DNA of 64,000 nt from Rhodobacter sp. SY28-1 (GCF_005222785.1 NZ_STGH01000001.1:930001-994000), one strand, 5' to 3'; shown: positions 8,426 through 17,721, counted from the stretch's first letter. Made by a program: numbers and translations. The notes: generated by a model from the sequence alone, not told the origin.

Positions 8426-9181
8426 TTAGTGGTGGGCGTCGCCCACCGCGTCACGAAGGTAGACGCAGGTCAGAATGGTGAAGACGTAGGCCTGAACGGC
8501 CGCGACGAGGAGTTCGAGGCCATAGATCGCGGCGATGGCGGCGATCGGGACGACCGAGGCCACGCCCATGGCGCCAGCGAACCCTGCGAAGACCTTGATC
8601 ACGGCGTGACCGGCCATCAGGTTGCCGCCAAGACGGATGGAGTGGCTGAGCGGGCGCACGAAGTAGGAGATGAGTTCGATCACCGCGAGGATCGGGCGCA
8701 GGATCAGGGGCGCCGAGGAGACCCAGAACATCGACAGGAAGCCGATACCCTTGCGGTAGAAGCCGACCAGCGTGACGGTCAGGAACACCAGGAGCGCCAG
8801 GACCGCCGTGACGGCGATGTGCGAGGTGGTGGTGAAGGACATCGGGATCAGGCCCAGCATGTTCGACAGGAAGACGAACATGAAAAGCGTCATGATGTAG
8901 GGGAAGAACTTCAGGCCTTCGTGGCCGGCGACGTCTTCGACCATCTTGTGGATGAAGCCGTAGAACAACTCGGCCACCGACTGCCCGCGCGAGGGGACGA
9001 TGGCGCGGCGGCGGGTCGACAGGACCAGCAGCGCGATCATCGCGAGGACGGCAATGCCCATCCAGAGGGTGACGTTGGTGGGCGTGTACCACTCGATGGG
9101 GCCGTCGCCGAACAGCGGCTTGACCACGAATTGATCCATCGGGTGGATCTGCAGTCCGCCAGCGTGCTCTTCCGTCGCCAT
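8426..9181 (-). CDS. atpB: ATP synthase F0 subunit a
   Basis: A 251-residue membrane subunit that forms the proton half-channels against the c ring. The family start [11 protein letters not shown] is present. The essential Arg lies in [16 protein letters not shown], and later helices contain [20 protein letters not shown]. Its start lies 2 bp after the atpI stop. It is followed by atpE after 40 bp. Confidence 0.95.
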   Translation of the reverse strand: MATEEHAGGLQIHPMDQFVVKPLFGDGPIEWYTPTNVTLWMGIAVLAMIALLVLSTRRRAIVPSRGQSVAELFYGFIHKMVEDVAGHEGLKFFPYIMTLFMFVFLSNMLGLIPMSFTTTSHIAVTAVLALLVFLTVTLVGFYRKGIGFLSMFWVSSAPLILRPILAVIELISYFVRPLSHSIRLGGNLMAGHAVIKVFAGFAGAMGVASVVPIAAIAAIYGLELLVAAVQAYVFTILTCVYLRDAVGDAHH

Positions 9182-9183
9182 CG

Positions 9184-9510
9184 TCAGTTCCCTTCGTTCT
9201 TGGCGGCTGCTTCCGCCTTTCGTCCCAGTTCCTTCGCGGACCCCAGCATCGTCTTGACGCCTGCCGCGAAGCCGAAGAGCGAGAAGATCACCAGGAAGAT
9301 CGGGAGCGTGCCGAACAGCGCGTCAATCCCGTAACCGATGGCAGTTCCCAGCATGATGCCGGTCGCCAGTTCGATCACCATCCTCCAGGCCACCTCGCCC
9401 TGCGAGAAACCCTTGGCCGTGTTGGTCTGCGGCGGCGGTTCCTTCCCTTTTACCTTCTGCAGCTTCTCTTCGAGAGCCTTCAGACGGTCAGGATCGGGTT
9501 CGGACGCCAT
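9184..9510 (-). CDS. atpI: AtpI/AtpZ-like F0 assembly protein
   Basis: A 108-residue protein with a charged N-terminus ([14 protein letters not shown]) and two membrane helices ([38 protein letters not shown]). AtpI helps c-ring assembly and is not part of the final enzyme. It is the first gene of the F0 operon. F1 genes are not in this window. Confidence 0.88.
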   Translation of the reverse strand: MASEPDPDRLKALEEKLQKVKGKEPPPQTNTAKGFSQGEVAWRMVIELATGIMLGTAIGYGIDALFGTLPIFLVIFSLFGFAAGVKTMLGSAKELGRKAEAAAKNEGN

Positions 9511-9656
9511 CGGACAGGTCCTTTCACGGTCGCCGCGGTTCTACGGAGCGGGGGGTGCAGAGTCAAGTGCGCTGGCTGATGCGTAAGATGCTGGAATTGC
9601 TTGATTTCAATGCCGCCACCGGGGGCCGAAGGCCGCTTTGGTGCGGTTCTGCATAT

Positions 9657-9674
9657 TCAACCCCGTGGTTGACG
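9657..9674 (+). promoter_or_regulatory. candidate operator and -35 box for the ArsR-type gene
   Basis: TCAACC-CCGT-GGTTGA (9657-9672) is a perfect 6-bp inverted repeat 32 bp before the regulator start codon. It overlaps a TTGACG hexamer (9669-9674), followed 16 bases later by GAATAG. This is how autorepressed ArsR promoters often look. It lies in the 193-bp gap between divergent atpI and this gene. Confidence 0.4.
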
Positions 9675-9703
9675 ATTGTCGGGGGCCGCTGAATAGTTGC
9701 GCC

Positions 9704-10033
9704 ATGACCAATCGCCTGGACGCCGTCTTTGCCGCACTGTCCGACCCGACACGGCGGGCGATCCTGTCGATGCTGCTGGAAGACGACATGGCGGTTACCG
9801 ATGTGGCCGAACCCTTTGCCATGAGCCTTGCGGCGATTTCCAAGCACCTGGCTGTCCTGTCCGATGCGGGCCTCATCAGCCGGGAAAGGCGGGGCCGGGT
9901 GATCTGGTGCAAGCTGGAGCCAGAGGCGATGCGCGAGGCCTCGGTCTGGATGCGGGCCTTCGGACAGGTCGATCCGCTGGACCTCGACGCCTTCGAGCGG
10001 TTTCTGGAGCAGGAGCTGTCCGACGAAGACTAG
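9704..10033 (+). CDS. ArsR family winged-helix transcriptional regulator
   Basis: A 109-residue repressor-type DNA-binding protein. The opening FAALSDPTRRAILSML is the ArsR hallmark, followed by the recognition helix region MSLAAISKHLAVLSDAGLI and a wing (RERRGRVIWCKLEP). There is no CxC metal site, so it is not a classic metal sensor; it resembles the metal-free SdpR-type subgroup. The start at MTNRLDAVF is chosen from the family start. The stop codon is shared with the convergent gene in CTAG at 10030-10033. Confidence 0.85.
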   Translation: MTNRLDAVFAALSDPTRRAILSMLLEDDMAVTDVAEPFAMSLAAISKHLAVLSDAGLISRERRGRVIWCKLEPEAMREASVWMRAFGQVDPLDLDAFERFLEQELSDED

Positions 10034-10335
10034 CGTCTCCGCCAGCGCCGGAGCCAGCGTTGCGCCGACCGGCGACCCCGGATGATCGCCGCCGAGATCG
10101 GTCCGCGCAGGTGGGGCAGGTCGATGGCCAGGAGGAGGAGCCCCGCAGGCAGCATCCAGAGGCCGAGGACCGGCAGGAACCAGAAAAGTCCGCCGATGGT
10201 CAGGAGGACTGCAAGCGGAAAGCGGATGGGAAACCAGTGGCCCCGGCGCAGATGGGTCAGCGGCCCGCGCAATGGCGGGACCAGGCGTTCCAGCGCGTGG
10301 AACTGCCGATGAAACCTGCGCTCGCGTCGTGACAT
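10030..10335 (-). CDS. small basic membrane protein, copy 2 of a tandem pair
   Basis: A 101-residue protein of unknown function. It has an Arg-rich N-terminus (MSRRERRFHRQFHALERLVP), a conserved GHWFPIRFPLAV turn, one or two hydrophobic helices (LLTIGGLFWFLPVLGLWMLPAGLLLL), then LRGPISAAIIRGRR and an Arg/Trp-rich tail. It is clearly paralogous to the next gene upstream (10414-10740), aligning end to end without gaps that matter. It is probably an inner-membrane protein. Its stop codon overlaps that of the ArsR gene. Confidence 0.7.
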   Translation of the reverse strand: MSRRERRFHRQFHALERLVPPLRGPLTHLRRGHWFPIRFPLAVLLTIGGLFWFLPVLGLWMLPAGLLLLAIDLPHLRGPISAAIIRGRRSAQRWLRRWRRR

Positions 10336-10413
10336 GCGGGGGCGTCCTCTCCCGCGATCATGCGCCGGAACTGCGACAGGCGCGCGACAGTCGATCTTGC
10401 CGCGCGGTCAGGC

Positions 10414-10740
10414 CTAATGCCCTGAATGGCGCTGCCGCCAGCGCCGAAGCCACAGCTTGCCTTTGCGGCGCGTGCGGATGATAAGCACGGAGATCGGGCC
10501 GCGCAGCACCGGCAGGTCAACGGCCAGAAGCAGGAGGCCAAGGGGAAGCATCCAGATACCAAGGACCGGTAGAAAGGACAGAAGCCCCCCGATGATCAGC
10601 ATGATCGCAATGGGAAAGCGGATCGGGAACCAGCTGTCCTTCCGCAGGGTCGACATCGGACCGCGCAGGACCGGGACCAACCGTCCCAGCGCGTCGAACT
10701 GTCGTTGGAACCGGCGTTCCCGTCTTTGTTTGGCGGCCAT
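10414..10740 (-). CDS. small basic membrane protein, copy 1 of a tandem pair
   Basis: A 108-residue paralogue of the protein at 10030-10335, with the same block order: Arg-rich start, WFPIRFPIAIMLIIGG, FLPVLGIWMLPLGLLLLAVDLP, LRGPISVLIIRTRR, and a basic LWLRRWRQRH tail. The high identity between the copies and the identical orientation point to a tandem duplication. I do not recognise the family and propose no function beyond membrane location. Confidence 0.7.
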   Translation of the reverse strand: MAAKQRRERRFQRQFDALGRLVPVLRGPMSTLRKDSWFPIRFPIAIMLIIGGLLSFLPVLGIWMLPLGLLLLAVDLPVLRGPISVLIIRTRRKGKLWLRRWRQRHSGH

Positions 10741-10826
10741 CGAATAGAGATGGGTTGTCCGTGTCGTGCTTCAAGACGGGCAGAGCGGCCAAGGCTGCAA
10801 TCCGCCCGTCGTTCGGCGCACCGAGA

Positions 10827-10882
10827 TCCTCGAAGATGTCGAACCGGAGCCCTTGAAGGCTCCGATACGATGTCTTCGAGGA
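10827..10882. repeat. nested inverted repeat downstream of the GcvT oxidoreductase
   Basis: An outer 10-bp perfect repeat TCCTCGAAGA/TCTTCGAGGA encloses an inner stem CGGAGCC/GGCTCCG (10845-10864). It ends 6 bp past the stop codon of the minus-strand oxidoreductase, so it may act as its transcription stop, although no T-run follows. Confidence 0.4.
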
Positions 10883-10888
10883 AATCGC

Positions 10889-13387
10889 TTACCCGTCGAT
10901 GCGGATGCGGGCGTTTGTGGGGTCGAAGGGGCTGTCCTCGGTCACGACGGCGTCCCATTCCTTGAGCTGGATCTTGACCTTCAGCTTCTGGCCGGGTTCC
11001 GCCAGCGCCGCGGGGACATAGCCCATGCCGATCTGCTTGCCGAAGGCGACGGAGTAGCCGCCCGAAGTGAGGCGCCCGACCTTGATGCCGTCATGGATGA
11101 TGGCTTCCTTGCCCCACGGATCGGTGTCCGACGGCCCGTCGATCAGCAGGGTGACGCACTTGGCCCGGATGCCGGTGTCGAGCATCTTCTGCTTGCCGCG
11201 GAAGTCCTTCGTCAGGTCCACGAAGCGGTCGAGTGCGGCTTCCAGCGGGGTTGCGTCGCGGCCAAGCTCGGAGCCGAAGGCGCGGTAGGATTTTTCCTGG
11301 CGCAGCCAGTTCTGGGCGCGGGCGCCGACGCCTTTCAACCCGTGCCTTTCGCCGACCGACCAGATCAGGTCCCAAAGGTAGCGGCCGAATTCGATGGGGT
11401 AGTGGAGTTCCCAGCCGAGTTCCCCGGTGTAGGCGACGCGGACGGCGCGGACGGGGCACATGCCCAGTTCGATGTCGCGGTAGGACAGCCAGGGGAAGCG
11501 CTTGTTGCCAAGGACGGTGTCGGGGTCGGCGTCCTTGACGATGTCCTTCAGAAGCGCGCGGGCGTTGGGGCCGGCAAGGGCATAGACGCCCCATTGGGTG
11601 GTGACGTCGTGGATGTCGATGTGGCCGCGGCCCGAAGCCATCCAGTCGTCGGCGGCTTTCTGCAGGAAGTCATAGTCATAGGCCGTCCAGGCCCCGGCGG
11701 AGATCAGGTAGTATTCGTCCTGCTTGAGGCGGACGATGGTGTATTCCGTCCGCGTGGTGCCGTGGTCGGTGAGCGCATAGGTCAGGTTGATCCGGCCCAC
11801 GTTCGGCAGCTTGTTGCAGGTGAAGTGGTCGAGGAAGGCCGTCGCCCCCGGCCCACGGACAAGGTGCTTGGTGAAGGCGCTGGCGTCGATAATGCCGACG
11901 GTGTTGCGGACGGCTTCCGCTTCCGCTTTCGCATAAGGCCACCAGGTGCCACGGCGGAAGCTGCGGCCGTTGTGGTCGAAGTCGGCGGGCGCGTCCTTGG
12001 GCCCGTAGTAGTTCGGGCGTTCCCAGCCGTTCACCTGGCCGAACTGCGCGCCCATTTCCTTCTGGCGGTCATAGGCGGGGGCGGTCCGCAGGGGGCGGCA
12101 GGCTTCGCGTTCCTCATCCGGGTGGTGCAGGATGAAGACGTGGTCGTAGCACTCCTCGTTCTTGCGGGAGGCGTATTCGGTGGTCATCCAGCCGCCAAAG
12201 CGCTTGGGGTCGAGCGAGGCCATGTCGATCTCGGCCTCGCCTTGCGTCATCAGCTGGGCGAGGTAATAGCCGGTGCCGCCTGCCGCGGTGATGCCGAAGG
12301 AGAAGCCCTCCGCCAGCCACATGTTGCGCAGGCCCGGGGCGGGGCCGACCAGCGGGTTGCCGTCGGGGGTATAGCAGATCGGGCCGTTGTAGTCGTCCTT
12401 GAGGCCGACGGTTTCCGACGACGGAATCCGGTGGATGAAGGACATGTATTCCTGCTCGATCCGTTCGAGGTCGAGCGGGAAGAGGTCGGCGCGGAAGCTG
12501 TCGGGGACGCCGTACTGGAAGCGGGCGGGGGCGCCCTTTTCGTAGGGGCCGAGGATCCAGCCGCCGCGTTCTTCGCGGACGTACCACTTGGCGTCGGCGT
12601 CCCTCAGGACCGGGTGCTGGGGATTGGTCTTGCGCCATTCGACAAGGGCCGGGTCGGGCTCGGTCACGATGTACTGGTGTTCGACGACGACGGCGGGGGT
12701 CTTGATGCCGAGAAGCTTCGCCGTCCGCTGGGCGTGGTTGCCGGTGGCGGTGACGACGTGTTCGGCGGTGATGTCGAACTTGTCGTCGGTGGCGACGAGC
12801 ATGCCGCCTTTCTCTTCAAGCCGGGTGCAGGAGACGATCCATTCCGACCCCGTCCAGCGGTAGCCGTCGACCTGGATCTTGCGTTCGATGGTGGCACCCA
12901 ACTGGCGGGCGCCCTTGGCCATCGCCTGGGTCACGTCGGCCGGATTGATGTAGCCGTCCTGCGGGTGGTAGAGCGCGCCGATCAGGTCCTCGGTCCGCAC
13001 CAGCGGCCAGCGGTCCTTGATTTCCTTAGGCGTCAGGAACTCGTGGTAGACCCCGGCGGTTTCGGCGACAGAGGAATACAGCATGTATTCGTCCATCCGC
13101 TGCTGGTGCTGCGCCATCCGCAGGTTGCCGACGACGTAGAAGCCGGGGTTCAGGCCCGTCTCCGCCTCCAGGCCCTTGTAGAAGTCGACCGAGTACTTGT
13201 GGATGTGGGTCGTCGCGTAGGACATGTTGAACAGGGGCAGGAGGCCCGCGGCATGCCAGGTCGATCCTGCGGTCAGCTCGTCCCGCTCGACCAGCATGGT
13301 GTCCCAGCCCGCTTTCGCCAGGTGGTAGGCGATGCCGGTGCCGACGGCTCCGCCGCCGACGACCAGGGCTTTGACATGGGTTTTCAT
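10889..13387 (-). CDS. FAD-dependent oxidoreductase with C-terminal GcvT domain (dimethylglycine/sarcosine dehydrogenase family)
   Basis: An 832-residue two-part enzyme. The N-terminal half is a DAO-type FAD domain (VVGGGAVGTGIAYHLAKAGW near the start, and WHAAGLLPLFNMS where family members attach flavin to His). The C-terminal half, from about residue 430, is a GCV_T/aminomethyltransferase domain (PNARALLKDI, AYTGELGWELHYP, RQEKSYRAFGSEL) that passes one-carbon units to tetrahydrofolate. It probably oxidatively demethylates dimethylglycine, sarcosine or a related N-methyl compound. The start at MKTHVKALVVGGG places the Rossmann motif right at the N-terminus. It appears monocistronic. Confidence 0.88.
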   Translation of the reverse strand: MKTHVKALVVGGGAVGTGIAYHLAKAGWDTMLVERDELTAGSTWHAAGLLPLFNMSYATTHIHKYSVDFYKGLEAETGLNPGFYVVGNLRMAQHQQRMDEYMLYSSVAETAGVYHEFLTPKEIKDRWPLVRTEDLIGALYHPQDGYINPADVTQAMAKGARQLGATIERKIQVDGYRWTGSEWIVSCTRLEEKGGMLVATDDKFDITAEHVVTATGNHAQRTAKLLGIKTPAVVVEHQYIVTEPDPALVEWRKTNPQHPVLRDADAKWYVREERGGWILGPYEKGAPARFQYGVPDSFRADLFPLDLERIEQEYMSFIHRIPSSETVGLKDDYNGPICYTPDGNPLVGPAPGLRNMWLAEGFSFGITAAGGTGYYLAQLMTQGEAEIDMASLDPKRFGGWMTTEYASRKNEECYDHVFILHHPDEEREACRPLRTAPAYDRQKEMGAQFGQVNGWERPNYYGPKDAPADFDHNGRSFRRGTWWPYAKAEAEAVRNTVGIIDASAFTKHLVRGPGATAFLDHFTCNKLPNVGRINLTYALTDHGTTRTEYTIVRLKQDEYYLISAGAWTAYDYDFLQKAADDWMASGRGHIDIHDVTTQWGVYALAGPNARALLKDIVKDADPDTVLGNKRFPWLSYRDIELGMCPVRAVRVAYTGELGWELHYPIEFGRYLWDLIWSVGERHGLKGVGARAQNWLRQEKSYRAFGSELGRDATPLEAALDRFVDLTKDFRGKQKMLDTGIRAKCVTLLIDGPSDTDPWGKEAIIHDGIKVGRLTSGGYSVAFGKQIGMGYVPAALAEPGQKLKVKIQLKEWDAVVTEDSPFDPTNARIRIDG

Positions 13388-13583
13388 GGAAGGGACTCCC
13401 GCAATAGGTTTGCCCCTATGTGCCAGAGGCGCGGGAAAGCGGGCAAAGTTACGCGACCTTTGAGGTCCGAAAACGACATGCTGTCGCTCTTGCATCAGAT
13501 CGTGCCGACAGAGCGGCACGCCGGGCAGGGCTTTCCATCGCCTTGCCCAAGTCTTGCCCGTTTCTTGGATTTCAACCGGCCCC

Positions 13584-14900
13584 ATGGAATCGACAGAATC
13601 GTTCACACATCCGCCAGTATCTTCCCCCCGCCCAGCCCTTGTGGCCCTCGCGGCGATCGTCCTTTACTGGCTGTCCGAATATGCCGCTCAGGTCACGACC
13701 TTCGGCCCGGGCGGAGAGCTTTCACCCTGGGGTCTGCAGGTTGCCGTCGCACAAAGCGCAGTGGTGGTCGCCGGGCTGGTGGTCGCACTGGCGCTGGTCG
13801 GACGGCTCGACCTGCTGGTCCGGTCGGTGACGGTCCTGTTCCTTGTGGGCGGGGTGCTGAATCAGCTGCTCTGGACCCTGTTCCGCGAGGCGCCGCAGCT
13901 TTATGCGACCGAGGCGCGAGTCAGCCTTATCCGGGGCATCGTGCATCTGGTGCAGATCGCGCTGCTGGTTTGGCTTCTGCGTGCGCCCTTGCGCCAGTGG
14001 CTGCGGGCGGGGCTGGTGATGGCGGTGGTGTTCCTGGGGGCCAAGGAAATCGCGCTGCGCTGGTTCAGTGTCGATGAGTTCTATGTCTTCCCCGATGCGG
14101 CCTGGGCGGACGACTATACTCCGGTCGATGTCGAGGCGCTGTATGCGGCGCAAGATCGGCTGATGGGCGAGCAGATCGCTGCCCTTGCGCCCGGGGCGCC
14201 CGGAGAGCCGGATGTCTTTGCGCTGGCCCTGGGCGGGACGGCGGATCAGTCGGTGTTCCTGACCGAGGTCGAGAGTGTCGCGGGCATCCTGGATACTCAG
14301 TACGGCGCGGGGGCGCGGACCTTGCGGCTGGCCAACAGCCATGACCATCCGACCCGCTATCCGCTGGCGAACCGGGCGAACCTTGCCCGTGCCCTGTCCG
14401 AAATCGGCGCGCGGCAGGGGCAGGAGGACCTGGCCTTCCTGTTCCTCACTTCGCATGGCCGCGAGGACGAGTTCGCGCTGGAGTTCTACGAGGCGGGGAC
14501 GAAGAACCTGACCTCCGACGAGTTCAAGGCAATGCTGGACGACAGCGGCATCGGCCCGGCGGTGATTGTCGTTTCGGCCTGCTTCTCGGGGTCGTTCATC
14601 GACGATATCGAAGCGCCCGACAGGCTGGTGATCACCGCGGCGCGGGGGGACCGGACGTCTTTCGGCTGCCGCGACGGGGCGGAGTGGACCGAGTTCGGCG
14701 AGTCCTTCTTCGACCGCGCGCTGCGGGCGGACCCGGACCCGCGCAAGGCCTTCCCGGTTGCGGCAGAGGACGTGGCGCGGAAGGAAGCGGCGGACGGGCT
14801 GACGCCCAGCCTGCCGCAGGTCAGCGAAGGCGCCGAGATCGGCGCAGTGCTGGACCGGGTGCTGGCAGCACGCGCGCTGTCCACGCCAGGGGTCGATTGA
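13584..14900 (+). CDS. membrane-anchored peptidase C13 (legumain/caspase-like) family protein
   Basis: About 438 residues. The N-terminal part has four or five hydrophobic helices (ALAAIVLYWLSEYAA, VVVAGLVVALALVG, VTVLFLVGGVLNQLLW, IALLVWLL, AGLVMAVVFLGA). The C-terminal part is a clan CD protease domain with His291 in FLFLTSHGRED and Cys333 in VIVVSACFSGSFID. The later TAARGDRTSFGC also fits the family. The likely arrangement is membrane-embedded with the protease on one face. The start at MESTESFT is uncertain by ten codons. The substrate is unknown. The neighbours give no clue. Confidence 0.8.
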   Translation: MESTESFTHPPVSSPRPALVALAAIVLYWLSEYAAQVTTFGPGGELSPWGLQVAVAQSAVVVAGLVVALALVGRLDLLVRSVTVLFLVGGVLNQLLWTLFREAPQLYATEARVSLIRGIVHLVQIALLVWLLRAPLRQWLRAGLVMAVVFLGAKEIALRWFSVDEFYVFPDAAWADDYTPVDVEALYAAQDRLMGEQIAALAPGAPGEPDVFALALGGTADQSVFLTEVESVAGILDTQYGAGARTLRLANSHDHPTRYPLANRANLARALSEIGARQGQEDLAFLFLTSHGREDEFALEFYEAGTKNLTSDEFKAMLDDSGIGPAVIVVSACFSGSFIDDIEAPDRLVITAARGDRTSFGCRDGAEWTEFGESFFDRALRADPDPRKAFPVAAEDVARKEAADGLTPSLPQVSEGAEIGAVLDRVLAARALSTPGVD

Positions 14901-14965
14901 CCGGGATCAAGGCACCGCGCCCGGCCAGAGTGCAGTCTTGCCCAAGGTTCGTGGGGAGCATTGCG

Positions 14966-15643
14966 ATGGACGCCCGGTTCCCGGATCGCCGCGCGGCAGG
15001 TCAGGCGCTTGCGCCACGGTTGTCGCATCTAAGAGGACCAGGAACGCTGGTCCTTGGACTGCCGCGCGGCGGAGTGCCCGTCGCAGCCGAGGTGGCAACG
15101 GCCCTGAACGCGCCACTGGACATCCTGCTGGTGCGCAAGATCGGCATGCCGGAGAATCCGGAACTTGCGCTGGGTGCCATCGCCGGGCCTGCGGGCGAAA
15201 CGCTGATCCTGAACGAGGCGCTGGTTCTGCGGTCCGGGCTTGGGCCGGCGGGGATCGAGGCGAGGGCTGCGCCCGAGCGGGCGGAACTGGCACGGCGGCG
15301 GGCTCTGTGGGGTGGGGGCGTGGAAATGGGGGCCGTGCGGGGCAAGACGGTCATCCTGGTGGACGATGGGGTTGCAACCGGGGCCACCATGCGGGCCGCG
15401 ATCGCCGCGGTCCGGTCGGGTGAGCCCGCCCGCGTCGTGGTGGCAACGCCCGTTGCCCCGCCGGATGTGGTCGTGGCGCTGACCGGTCTGGCCGACGAGG
15501 TCGTGTGCCTTTTCTCACCCGCCGATTTCATCGCCGTGGGTCGGCATTATGCACTGTTCCCGCAGCTGCAGGATGACGAGGTGCGCCGCATCCTGGGTGC
15601 GGCGCGGCGTCCTGCGTCATCCGGTAGGTCGCAGGCGGGCTAG
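14966..15643 (+). CDS. phosphoribosyltransferase family protein
   Basis: A 225-residue type I PRTase-fold protein. The N-terminal VLGLPRGGVPVAAEVA and LDILLVRKIGMP, and the PRPP-binding motif VILVDDGVATGATMRAA, are all intact. This subgroup (often called DUF1269-adjacent or erythromycin esterase-adjacent PRTases) has no defined substrate. The start at MDARFPDRRAAG has a ribosome site (GGGGAG) 6 bp upstream. It is co-directional with the agmatinase gene 71 bp downstream. Confidence 0.82.
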   Translation: MDARFPDRRAAGQALAPRLSHLRGPGTLVLGLPRGGVPVAAEVATALNAPLDILLVRKIGMPENPELALGAIAGPAGETLILNEALVLRSGLGPAGIEARAAPERAELARRRALWGGGVEMGAVRGKTVILVDDGVATGATMRAAIAAVRSGEPARVVVATPVAPPDVVVALTGLADEVVCLFSPADFIAVGRHYALFPQLQDDEVRRILGAARRPASSGRSQAG

Positions 15644-15714
15644 GCGGCACGCTGCCTTCCGGCTAAAGCTGCAGCAGCCCGATGCAGGGGCGATGGTCGG
15701 GAAAGGCGCACAGG

Positions 15715-16689
15715 ATGACCCAGTTCAATCAACCCCTCGGCGGCAACGAGATGCCGCGTTTCGGCGGACCGGCTACGATGATGCGGCTGCCGGCAGCGAC
15801 CAGCGCCAAGGGGTTGGACGCGGCCTTCATCGGCATCCCGATGGATCATGGCACCAGCAATCGCCCGGGGACCCGCCTTGGCCCCCGGCAGATCCGGGAC
15901 GAGAGCCGCATGATCCGTCCCTACAACATGGCGACAGGGGCCGCCCCGTTCGAGCATCTGCAGGTCGCCGACCTGGGCGATGTGGCGATCAACACCTTCG
16001 ACCTGAAGAAGACGGTGGACATCATCACCGCCCATTACCGGGGAGTGCTGGCGGAAGGCGTCATCCCATTGACCCTCGGCGGCGACCACACGCTGACCTG
16101 GCCGATCCTGCGCGCGATCAAGGAACGGCATGGCCCTGTGGCGCTGATCCATGTCGATGCCCATGCCGACATCAACGACACGATGTTCGGCGAGACAGTG
16201 GCGCATGGCTGCCCCTTCCGCCGGGCCTGGGAGGATGGCTGTCTGCTGAGCGACAAGGTGTTCCAGATCGGCCTGCGCGCCACGGGGTATGCGGCGGACG
16301 ATTTCAACTGGGGCCGCGACAAGGGCTGGACGGTGGTGCAGGCCGAGGAATGCTGGCACAAGTCGCTGACGCCGCTGATGCGGATCGTGCGGGACAGGAT
16401 CGGCGATGCGCCGGTTTATCTGACCTATGACATCGACAGCCTGGATTCGGCCTTCGCGCCGGGCACGGGGACGGTCGAACCCGGCGGGCTGTCGACATGG
16501 CAGGGGTTGGAGATCATCCGGGGCTGCGCCGGGTTGAACCTAGTGGGCTGCGATCTGGTCGAGGTCTCGCCCCCCTACGACCCTTCGGGCAACACCGCGC
16601 TGATCGCGGCGAACTACCTGTACGAGATGCTGTGCGTCCTGCCCGGCGTGCCGCAGAACCCGTCGCGGTTTTCGGGGCTGACGTTCTGA
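15715..16689 (+). CDS. speB: agmatinase-family ureohydrolase
   Basis: A 324-residue Mn-dependent arginase-fold enzyme. All binuclear metal motifs are present in order: GGDHTLTWPI, HVDAHADIND and YDIDSLDSAFAPGTGT. The N-terminal GGNEMPRFGGPATMMRLP and GIPMDHGTSNRPGTRLGPRQIR are typical of agmatinases, which split agmatine into putrescine and urea. Guanidinobutyrase or guanidinopropionase activity cannot be excluded, because these share the same motifs. The start at MTQFNQPLGGNEMP follows caggatg with a purine stretch upstream. Confidence 0.85.
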   Translation: MTQFNQPLGGNEMPRFGGPATMMRLPAATSAKGLDAAFIGIPMDHGTSNRPGTRLGPRQIRDESRMIRPYNMATGAAPFEHLQVADLGDVAINTFDLKKTVDIITAHYRGVLAEGVIPLTLGGDHTLTWPILRAIKERHGPVALIHVDAHADINDTMFGETVAHGCPFRRAWEDGCLLSDKVFQIGLRATGYAADDFNWGRDKGWTVVQAEECWHKSLTPLMRIVRDRIGDAPVYLTYDIDSLDSAFAPGTGTVEPGGLSTWQGLEIIRGCAGLNLVGCDLVEVSPPYDPSGNTALIAANYLYEMLCVLPGVPQNPSRFSGLTF

Positions 16690-16692
16690 CCG

Positions 16693-17721
16693 TCAGCCCT
16701 CGGTCGCGCCGACCTTGCAGCGCTTGACGCCGTCCTTGCTGGTCGTGCAGTCCGCGTCCTTCGGTTCCGGCTTGGCTGCCGGTGCCGGTTCTTCGGCCTT
16801 GGGTTCGTTTCCGCCGAACAGGCTGCCGATCATGTCGCTGATCCCGACATCTTCCGCCGCCGCGCCTGACGCGGCCTCGGCCTCCGCGGCCTTGCGACCG
16901 GCTTCCTCACGTCTGGCTTCTTCTTCCGCTCGCGCGGTGCGGGCGGCGTAGTAGGCATCGCGGTCCGTATCCGCCATGGCCGAGGCCAGCAGGATCACCG
17001 GCACCTTCCCCAGCCCCTCGGCCTTGTCGATCACGCTGGCATTCATCGCCTCGACATGCAGGGTTTCGAAGAAGGCCACCAGTTCGGCATCCTTCATCCG
17101 CTTGGGCGCCAGCACCCGCAGGTGGATCTGCGCGCCGACATCGGCCAGGAACAGCCGTCCCCGGAACCCTTCGGGCAGAAGATCCTCGGTCACGTCCAGG
17201 CCGCGGACGGTCATGAACGGGGTCCCGCGGAACTGCGCGCCCATGTCCTGCAGGTTCTTGCGCTGGTCCAGCGCCGCAAAGCCGGTGAAGATCAGGTTCG
17301 GATAGCGCACCGCGCGGATCAGTACAGTCCGGTCGCCCTTCTGATAGGCGAGGGTCGCGACCTCGGTGCCTTCGCCCGAATCGGTCTTCAGCAGGGACTC
17401 AAGCGCCGCAACGGCAGCCTTGTCGGCCTTCTTTTTCGAGCTGGGCAGGAACGGGTCGATATCCTCGGGGGCCACGGCACGGGCTTTCCAGCCTTCGGGC
17501 GGGCGTGGCAGCATGTCGGCCAGCTTGGTCGGCAGACCGCTTGTGCTGGCTGCGGCGGACAGACCGGCCACCCGGCCGGACAGATGCGACAGGTACTCGG
17601 AGAACGTCAGCTCCTGTGCGCTGTCGCCGCCGGCCATGCGCGCGGACATCTTGTAGTCGTAGAACATGTAGCCGCCCGCCGTGGTGGTGAGCATGAGAAG
17701 GGTGCCGATGAGCCGTATCAC
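16693..17721 (-). CDS. unknown exported/membrane-anchored protein with Ala/Glu-rich tail
   Basis: 342 residues of unrecognised family. It has an N-terminal signal anchor (MIRLIGTLLMLTTTAGGYMFYDYK), a globular middle with APEDIDPFLPSSKKK and MTVRGLDVTEDLLPEGFRGRLFLADVG, a charged coiled-coil stretch rich in E/A/R (about residues 260-290), a Pro/Ala/Lys linker, and a cysteine-containing end (DCTTSKDGVKRCKVG). It is probably periplasmic. It is convergent with the agmatinase gene (3-bp gap) and is not obviously tied to the zinc genes upstream. Confidence 0.6.
   Translation of the reverse strand: MIRLIGTLLMLTTTAGGYMFYDYKMSARMAGGDSAQELTFSEYLSHLSGRVAGLSAAASTSGLPTKLADMLPRPPEGWKARAVAPEDIDPFLPSSKKKADKAAVAALESLLKTDSGEGTEVATLAYQKGDRTVLIRAVRYPNLIFTGFAALDQRKNLQDMGAQFRGTPFMTVRGLDVTEDLLPEGFRGRLFLADVGAQIHLRVLAPKRMKDAELVAFFETLHVEAMNASVIDKAEGLGKVPVILLASAMADTDRDAYYAARTARAEEEARREEAGRKAAEAEAASGAAAEDVGISDMIGSLFGGNEPKAEEPAPAAKPEPKDADCTTSKDGVKRCKVGATEG

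Noticed and set aside
7427-9334. Plus-strand frame of 635 codons across the F0 operon
   Set aside because: It is antisense to four ATP synthase genes whose products are certain.
10766-14077. Plus-strand open frame of over 1,100 codons opposite the GcvT oxidoreductase
   Set aside because: It is antisense to a clearly recognisable 832-residue enzyme, is rich in Gly/Val/Asp in a way produced by reading GC-rich codons backwards, and has no domain or ribosome site.
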